Shown piece after piece: positions 6,114-9,671 of a DNA stretch of 9,671 nt. The stretch spans positions 1 through 9,671 of the forward strand of contig CAMFLD010000071.1 of assembly GCA_945957245.1 (NCBI GenBank). The letters run 5' to 3'. The translations under genes were made by a program, and so were the position numbers. The notes below the pieces were generated by a model. That model did no database searches, had not been told where the DNA came from, and saw nothing but the letters and a program-made list of their open reading frames with translations. How positions within the stretch are numbered: the stretch's first letter is position 1; the number at the start of each line of letters is the position of its first letter. This DNA comes from an uncultured Flavobacterium sp. (GTDB taxonomy: Bacteria > Bacteroidota > Bacteroidia > Flavobacteriales > Flavobacteriaceae).

Positions 6114-6157
6114 CAAAGGTTGGCATTTGCAATTTTATATTCCGTGATCTTTATCAC
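6114..6157 (-). promoter_or_regulatory. Possible fourth operator/promoter pair, between regulator and CstB-like gene
   Basis: GTGAT-CTTT-ATCAC at 6144-6157 is a perfect 5+4+5 inverted repeat of Crp/Fnr type. Exactly 22 bp further along the minus strand is AACCTTTG (6121-6114), which matches TAnnTTTG at five of six fixed positions. It would point at the CstB-like gene about 187 bp away, giving either a distal promoter with a long leader or a short untranslated RNA. Only tiny frames of about 8 and 12 codons lie in between. It starts 10 bp after the regulator stop and has no T-run, so it is not a typical terminator. Confidence 0.4.
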
Positions 6158-6167
6158 ACTGGAAGTT

Positions 6168-6794
6168 TTATTTTAAGAGTTCAATATGATTTCGGTGGAG
6201 TTTCAAATCACCTCGTTGTTCGAGTTTTTTGAGTAAACGGGATACGACTTCCCTTGAGGTATTTAATTCGGTTGCAATTTCCTGGTGTGATAATCTTAAA
6301 TCGTTACAGCCACAGGCTTCTTTATGTCTTTTAATATAAAACTCAAGCCGTTCATCCATAGCCCGGAAAGCTATGTTGTCAACTACTTCCAGTACTTCTT
6401 CGAAGCGGCTGCGATAGGTTTCAATAACAAATTCATACCAGGAGCGATGCTGCATCATCCATTTATCCATCAATGACAGTGGTACCATAACAAGTTCTGC
6501 ATCTTCTACAACCTTAGCCATAATTTGACTTTTTTCACTTTTAGTAGCACAAATCATAGAAATGGCACATGCCTGACCGGGTTGTAGGTAATACATCAAA
6601 AACTCGCCTCCATCTTCTCCTTCGCGATATATCTTTATGCTGCCATTTAAAACCAGAATCGTATTTTTTATGTATTGACCGGTTCTCATTACTACAGTGC
6701 CGGCTTCATAGGCCTGTTCTGTGGCATTGGCACTTATGTCTTCAATAAGGGCATTGGAAAATGACGGGAAGAGTTTTTTTATGGTTTGGTTCAT
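6168..6794 (-). CDS. Crp/Fnr-family transcriptional regulator
   Basis: A 208-residue protein with an N-terminal cyclic-nucleotide-binding-like beta-barrel (about residues 8-115), a long dimerisation helix (about 118-150), and a C-terminal winged helix-turn-helix (about 160-208). The helix-turn-helix reads LSHQEIATELNTS then recognition helix REVVSRLLKKLEQRG, with Arg181, Glu182, Ser185 and Arg186 at the DNA-reading positions, a Crp/Fnr pattern suited to TGA-type half-sites. The phosphate-binding cassette region (PGQACAISMICATKSEKS) lacks the Arg-Ser/Thr pair of cAMP-binding Crp. It has no N-terminal Fnr cysteine cluster, but has Cys76 and Cys82 in the sensor domain and Cys161-Gly-Cys163 before the helix-turn-helix. 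ATG 6794 is chosen because AGGAGA lies 6 bp upstream; a TTG 30 bp earlier is rejected. It probably activates the neighbouring sulfur and efflux operons. Confidence 0.93.
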   Translation of the reverse strand: MNQTIKKLFPSFSNALIEDISANATEQAYEAGTVVMRTGQYIKNTILVLNGSIKIYREGEDGGEFLMYYLQPGQACAISMICATKSEKSQIMAKVVEDAELVMVPLSLMDKWMMQHRSWYEFVIETYRSRFEEVLEVVDNIAFRAMDERLEFYIKRHKEACGCNDLRLSHQEIATELNTSREVVSRLLKKLEQRGDLKLHRNHIELLK

Positions 6795-6800
6795 TTTGTT

Positions 6801-6806
6801 TCTCCT
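6801..6806 (-). promoter_or_regulatory. Shine-Dalgarno site deciding the regulator start
   Basis: On the minus strand AGGAGA lies 6 bases before ATG 6794. Most genes in this window have no such site, so this purine-rich match supports ATG 6794 over the upstream TTG at 6824, which falls inside the predicted -7 box and hence outside the transcript. Confidence 0.7.
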
Positions 6807-6821
6807 GTAAATGGATGTACA

Positions 6822-6855
6822 CAAAACTAGTCAAAATAAGCTAAAATAAAGCAAA
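6822..6855 (-). promoter_or_regulatory. Promoter of the Crp/Fnr regulator gene
   Basis: On the minus strand TTTG (6855-6852) is followed after 22 bp by TAGTTTTG (6829-6822), a perfect -7 box, 27 bp before the ATG. This has the normal vegetative Bacteroidota layout with a -33 element. It lacks the 14-bp Crp/Fnr-type inverted repeat seen at the target promoters, so autoactivation is not suggested. Confidence 0.55.
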
Positions 6856-6874
6856 CCCGTTTAAAGCAAATCGT

Positions 6875-6903
6875 TTTCTAAAAATGTAATTGTATTTCTA
6901 AAA
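6875..6903. repeat. 9-bp direct repeat, 20-bp period, upstream of the regulator
   Basis: TTTCTAAAA occurs at 6875-6883 and again at 6895-6903, exactly 20 bp apart (about two helical turns), upstream of the regulator promoter. It could be a pair of sites for another DNA-binding protein. The region is AT-rich and chance is a real alternative. Confidence 0.3.
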
Positions 6904-6932
6904 TCGCAGGCACACAAAGATTTGTCCAACAT

Positions 6933-8225
6933 CTATTTTTTATACATTTTAACAGGATCTCCAAAACCAAAATTCACAGATAATAGTGAAATTAGCGTAT
7001 CGGTTGTAATAAATGTAGGCTTGAATGCGCTTCCTAACTGATAGGACAATGCAATCTGATCAGTCAGTCTGTAACTAAAGGTTCCGATATATTGCGAATC
7101 ATTTGAACTTACTTTTCTGTACAAAGTATTACCAGAGCCATCTGTTCCTGAAGGAATAAGAGAATTGCTTGACCTTCCTGAGATTTCAAAATCAAAACTA
7201 AACTTTTTGAAGTTGGCCGTTAGGGTCATACCATAATCAAAATTATTATCGAAGACATTGGCAGAAGGAAAATACTTTTGAAAATATCCTGTATAATAAT
7301 GTTCGTATCTTAAAGATGCTGTTACTTTCAGAAAGTCAAGCTTTTTTGAAAAATTATAGGATGGCGTTAACCATAATGAATATTTTGGCACTTCTGAAAA
7401 GCTGAATTTGTTGTCTGGGAAATTGATAAAAACTGCGGTGGCAAAATCAAAATTAAAGCCCTGTCTTTTGAGCAAATACTCCTTAAATCCATCAAAATCA
7501 AGTGCTACAGCTTTGTCTACAGCTTTGGAGAAACCATCAATAAAGACATCTAAATTGTTGGAATCAAAGGGTTGTTTCCTGGATTCAATGATTATTTTTT
7601 CGGTAATCTGTTCTGCTTTATCTCTTGGTACTTTAGCTACCTCTACTATTCTTTTGATCAGGTCTTCTTTTACTGCATTGATATAATCATCACTATTTCT
7701 GTGTGTTGTGGGATCAAGTGCCAGAAATTTGGCAACCATAAAAGAGCCTATTTGTTGGGTATTGGCAAGAGCTGTTTTATAACCTTCGAGTATTGCTTTA
7801 TCTTGTTTATTACCGAAAAACAGTGAAGTTCTGTAACCAATGGCAATTGCTTTTGTAGCAGTACTGTCCTGCAAAAGAAACTTGTGTGTTGAAGCCAATG
7901 AGAAGGAAGAATTCCTGTAAAGTTGGTTATCGACCGAATTACTGTACAAATAATCATCAAGGCTAAGATGATGGTCTTTGGCCCAATAGGGTGTAAATTC
8001 CAATCCGAAATTATCCGGGCTGACTAAGCTTCCGTTTTCATCAGTAAAATTGGAGTATAGTGCCGCTTCCAGTGCCCGGAATGACTTGGGCTTTAAAACT
8101 TCTGTAGGCTGCAAACCCAAAATTGCGGATGCAGGTGAATTGGGTGTTGTTAGTAAATTGTTGGATTCCTGTCCCAGCATTGCTGATGTGGACAGCAGTG
8201 CAAAAATTAAAACCAGATATTTCAT
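6933..8225 (-). CDS. Predicted outer-membrane protein of unknown function
   Basis: A 430-residue protein with a Sec signal peptide (MKYLVLIFALLSTSAMLGQ). The mature protein is rich in aromatic residues and alternating polar/hydrophobic stretches, for example KFSFDFEISGRSSN, YIGTFSYRLTDQIALSYQLG and TLISLLSVNFGFGD near the C-terminus, which look like beta-barrel strands. Residues about 165-250 are instead charged and helical (NAVKEDLIKRIVEVAKVPRD onward), possibly a periplasmic or extracellular insert. It is probably a barrel protein in the outer membrane, but I do not recognise a family. Its ATG overlaps the stop of the preceding gene by four bases (ATGA), so the two are translated together. 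No terminator is visible after it. Confidence 0.75.
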   Translation of the reverse strand: MKYLVLIFALLSTSAMLGQESNNLLTTPNSPASAILGLQPTEVLKPKSFRALEAALYSNFTDENGSLVSPDNFGLEFTPYWAKDHHLSLDDYLYSNSVDNQLYRNSSFSLASTHKFLLQDSTATKAIAIGYRTSLFFGNKQDKAILEGYKTALANTQQIGSFMVAKFLALDPTTHRNSDDYINAVKEDLIKRIVEVAKVPRDKAEQITEKIIIESRKQPFDSNNLDVFIDGFSKAVDKAVALDFDGFKEYLLKRQGFNFDFATAVFINFPDNKFSFSEVPKYSLWLTPSYNFSKKLDFLKVTASLRYEHYYTGYFQKYFPSANVFDNNFDYGMTLTANFKKFSFDFEISGRSSNSLIPSGTDGSGNTLYRKVSSNDSQYIGTFSYRLTDQIALSYQLGSAFKPTFITTDTLISLLSVNFGFGDPVKMYKK

Positions 8226-8575
8226 GATTCCTTGAATTTAATGTTCAGGATGATGTAAGGTCGGTCAGTTTCACTTTTCAGGTTTTCGTGATGCACCAGA
8301 AGTTTTTTGTTAATGTAATAATCAATAACCACCTTATCTTCCTGAGGAATTGGATTAGCTATATCGGAAACACTTACCGTATTTTCGGAAGTAAGGTCTT
8401 TTAATTTGCCTAAAACAACACTTCCTGCATTAGCTATTTCCTTATCATCATCTCCCGGAATATTAATAACTGTATGACCTATGTTTCCATCAGATACAAA
8501 ATCAATTTTGAAAACAATTTTTTCATTTTTATCCGCTGTGTAGGTCAGGTCTTCATACCTATAAATCTTTCTCAT
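8222..8575 (-). CDS. Hypothetical 117-residue cytosolic-type protein
   Basis: A 117-residue acidic protein with no signal peptide, no membrane span and no Cys. It opens MRKIYRYEDLTYTADKNEKI and is rich in alternating hydrophobic residues (IVFKIDFVSDG, HTVINIPGDDDKE, KVVIDYYINKKLLVHH, RPYIILNIKFKES), suggesting a mainly beta fold. I do not recognise the family. It overlaps the outer-membrane gene by ATGA and should be its operon partner. The start ATG 8575 is only 6 bp from a strong 12-bp inverted repeat, so expression may be controlled at that element. Confidence 0.75.
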   Translation of the reverse strand: MRKIYRYEDLTYTADKNEKIVFKIDFVSDGNIGHTVINIPGDDDKEIANAGSVVLGKLKDLTSENTVSVSDIANPIPQEDKVVIDYYINKKLLVHHENLKSETDRPYIILNIKFKES

Positions 8576-8581
8576 ACTTAC

Positions 8582-8612
8582 AATTTTAAGGTTGGTTTCA
8601 AACCTTAAAATT
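8582..8612 (-). promoter_or_regulatory. Perfect 12-bp inverted repeat in front of the hypothetical operon
   Basis: AATTTTAAGGTT (8582-8593) and AACCTTAAAATT (8601-8612) are perfect reverse complements around a 7-base loop, with a second nested repeat GGTTT-C-AAACC (8594-8604). It ends 6 bp before the start codon of the 117-residue gene. It has no flanking T-run and no gene reads into it from the other side, so it is not a terminator. It could be a repressor operator (an imperfect -7 box AAGGTTTG lies inside it on the minus strand) or a 5'-leader hairpin that hides the start. Confidence 0.6.
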
Positions 8613-8814
8613 AAATAAAATACTTTTACGGATTCAGAAATAAGCGCAAAATGTAATAAAAAACATAATTTTCAGCTAAAGCACTAACAAACTTCTTAAA
8701 CACCAAGTAAAATCAAGATTTTAATAGTAGGCTTGTACTACATTAATATGTCATTAACATGATCTTCCAAGTTCAAAATTTATTGGTAATTATGACATTA
8801 TAGAATTAGGCGTA
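8613..8814. other. AT-rich intergenic region between divergent operons
   Basis: This about 200-bp stretch holds no convincing frame, RNA gene or -7 box on the minus strand. The only structure noticed is a weak inverted repeat TAGTA/TACTA near 8727-8742 and a short direct repeat of CATTAA near 8740-8760. Confidence 0.5.
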
Positions 8815-8844
8815 TTGTTTATACAAAATTTTCGTATAAATTTA
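8815..8844 (+). promoter_or_regulatory. Promoter of the alpha/beta-hydrolase gene with overlapping operator-like repeat
   Basis: TTG (8815-8817) and TAAATTTA (8837-8844, five of six fixed -7 positions) are 19 bp apart, a normal Bacteroidota spacing. The inverted repeat TTTATAC (8818-8824)/GTATAAA (8834-8840) fills the spacer exactly and overlaps the -7 box, the place expected for a repressor. The start codon is 18 bp downstream of the box. Confidence 0.5.
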
Positions 8845-8862
8845 TGATGTCAAAATAAGCCA

Positions 8863-9671
8863 ATGAAAAAAGTAAAAGCTTCCAAACAGGCTGTTGTAAT
8901 CATCCACGGAATAGGAAACCAGTTCCCTATGGATACTGCACGTGAATTTGTTGAGAACATTAAGAATCAAAATGATATTCTCTATAGCAGCCCGGACAGG
9001 GAAGCAAATTTCTTTGAGACCCGAAGGTTGAGTCTTAGCAGAAAGAAAACCGATTTTTATGAGTTTTACTGGGCAAATCTGGTAAGCGAACCCAGCAACT
9101 CAGATTTGTTTCCCTGGATTATAAAGCTACTTTTTAGAAAAAAACCTTCCCCCCGTGCTAAAATACTACTTTACAAGGTGAGAATAACGGTTATAGTGTT
9201 GCTGTCGCTGCTGGCCTTTTTTATCCTGAAAGATATTAAACATTATACCAATGGTCATGGATTTACGATTTGGAATACCGGAATATTTTCAATTGTATCG
9301 TTTATCTTGCTGCGATTTATTTTACCCTCAATAAATTTAACTTTATCCCGCACTGCCGGAGATGTTTTAAAGTACTTAACACCTTCGCCACAAAACATTG
9401 ACTCAAGGTATAAGATTAAGCAAAAGGGAATCAATTTACTGAAAAAACTGCATGAAAAGAAAGATAAGTATGGGAATCCTCTCTATAAAAGGATTGTAAT
9501 TGTTGGACATAGTTTGGGCAGCGTTGTAGGATATGATCTGATAACCAATTTGTGGCATGATTACATTTACAGTTATGCTCCTGAGAAAGCGCCTGTACTG
9601 CAACCTATTCTTGATGAAATGAGTACATTAATCTCTGATTATCATAAAAAAACCAAAACCAGTGCTACCCC
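8863..9671 (+). CDS. Membrane-anchored alpha/beta-hydrolase-like protein (cut by window edge)
   Basis: The frame opens at ATG 8863 and is still open at the right edge after 269 codons. It starts MKKVKASKQAVVIIHGIGNQ, where HGIGNQ fits the oxyanion-hole loop of lipase-like alpha/beta hydrolases. Two hydrophobic segments (about residues 105-121 and 134-155) could be membrane spans inserted between this loop and the nucleophile elbow IVIVGHSLGSVVGYD (Ser at about residue 217, GxSxG). The catalytic Asp and His should lie beyond the window. The substrate is unknown; family members with HGIG and GHSLG include lipases and esterases. It is transcribed away from the unknown two-gene operon and has its own promoter; there is no sign that it belongs to the sulfur regulon. 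Confidence 0.82.
   Translation, partial: MKKVKASKQAVVIIHGIGNQFPMDTAREFVENIKNQNDILYSSPDREANFFETRRLSLSRKKTDFYEFYWANLVSEPSNSDLFPWIIKLLFRKKPSPRAKILLYKVRITVIVLLSLLAFFILKDIKHYTNGHGFTIWNTGIFSIVSFILLRFILPSINLTLSRTAGDVLKYLTPSPQNIDSRYKIKQKGINLLKKLHEKKDKYGNPLYKRIVIVGHSLGSVVGYDLITNLWHDYIYSYAPEKAPVLQPILDEMSTLISDYHKKTKTSAT

Noticed and set aside
6144..6157. GTGAT/ATCAC hairpin considered as terminator of the regulator gene.
   Set aside because: A 5-bp stem without a T-run is a poor terminator, and its sequence and spacing fit an operator better.
6795..6824. TTG start at 6824 extending the Crp/Fnr regulator by ten residues.
   Set aside because: It lies inside the predicted -7 box, and a good AGGAGA site serves ATG 6794.
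6852..6865. AAAC-N2-GTTT repeat at the 22-bp position upstream of the regulator -7 box, considered as an autoregulatory operator.
   Set aside because: It does not fit RTRAY-N4-RTYAY and overlaps a normal -33 TTTG element.
7408..7826. Plus-strand frames inside the predicted outer-membrane gene.
   Set aside because: They are fully contained in a long gene with a signal peptide on the other strand and have no recognisable domain or promoter.

Overview
The window looks like chromosomal DNA of a Bacteroidota bacterium, most likely Flavobacteriaceae. It is AT-rich, ribosome-binding sites are mostly weak and A-rich, promoters match the Bacteroidota -7 consensus TAnnTTTG, and the protein sequences have a flavobacterial flavour (FixL-like cues such as lipoprotein and Lys-rich signal peptides). 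The genus cannot be fixed from sequence alone. No rRNA, tRNA, CRISPR array, insertion sequence or phage gene was seen.

Layout: everything from 1 to 8575 is transcribed leftward (minus strand). (a) 1-2776 is a tripartite efflux operon: TolC-type outer-membrane factor, periplasmic adaptor lipoprotein, and the N-terminus of an RND permease cut by the window edge. (b) 2855-4502 is a compact six-gene sulfur/thiol operon: single-domain rhodanese, DUF2892 membrane protein, HMA-like CxxC protein, thioredoxin, a 48-residue single-pass membrane protein, and a secreted Cys/Lys-rich repeat protein. It has its own promoter and ends in a clear intrinsic terminator. (c) 4512-5927 is a CstB-like fusion of a metallo-beta-lactamase-fold persulfide dioxygenase with two rhodanese domains. 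(d) 6168-6794 is a Crp/Fnr-family regulator. (e) 6933-8575 is a two-gene operon of unknown function (a cytosolic-looking protein and a predicted outer-membrane protein). (f) From 8863 a rightward gene encodes a membrane-anchored alpha/beta-hydrolase-like protein cut by the right edge.

The main result is regulatory. Three promoters (efflux operon, rhodanese-thioredoxin operon, CstB-like gene) carry a perfect TAnnTTTG box, and exactly 22 bp upstream of each lies a 14-bp inverted repeat fitting RTRAY-N4-RTYAY. A fourth pair with the same 22-bp spacing and one mismatch in the -7 box lies just after the regulator gene. The repeat is of Crp/Fnr type and its centre falls near -41.5, the class II activator position; none of the four has a TTG -33 element at the normal distance. 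The adjacent Crp/Fnr protein is the obvious candidate activator. The inferred picture is a local regulon in which the regulator switches on persulfide oxidation and sulfane-sulfur transfer, thiol reduction, envelope Cys proteins, and an RND efflux pump, probably in response to sulfide/persulfide or a related thiol stress. The inducer, the pump substrate and the roles of the two small proteins are not shown by the sequence.
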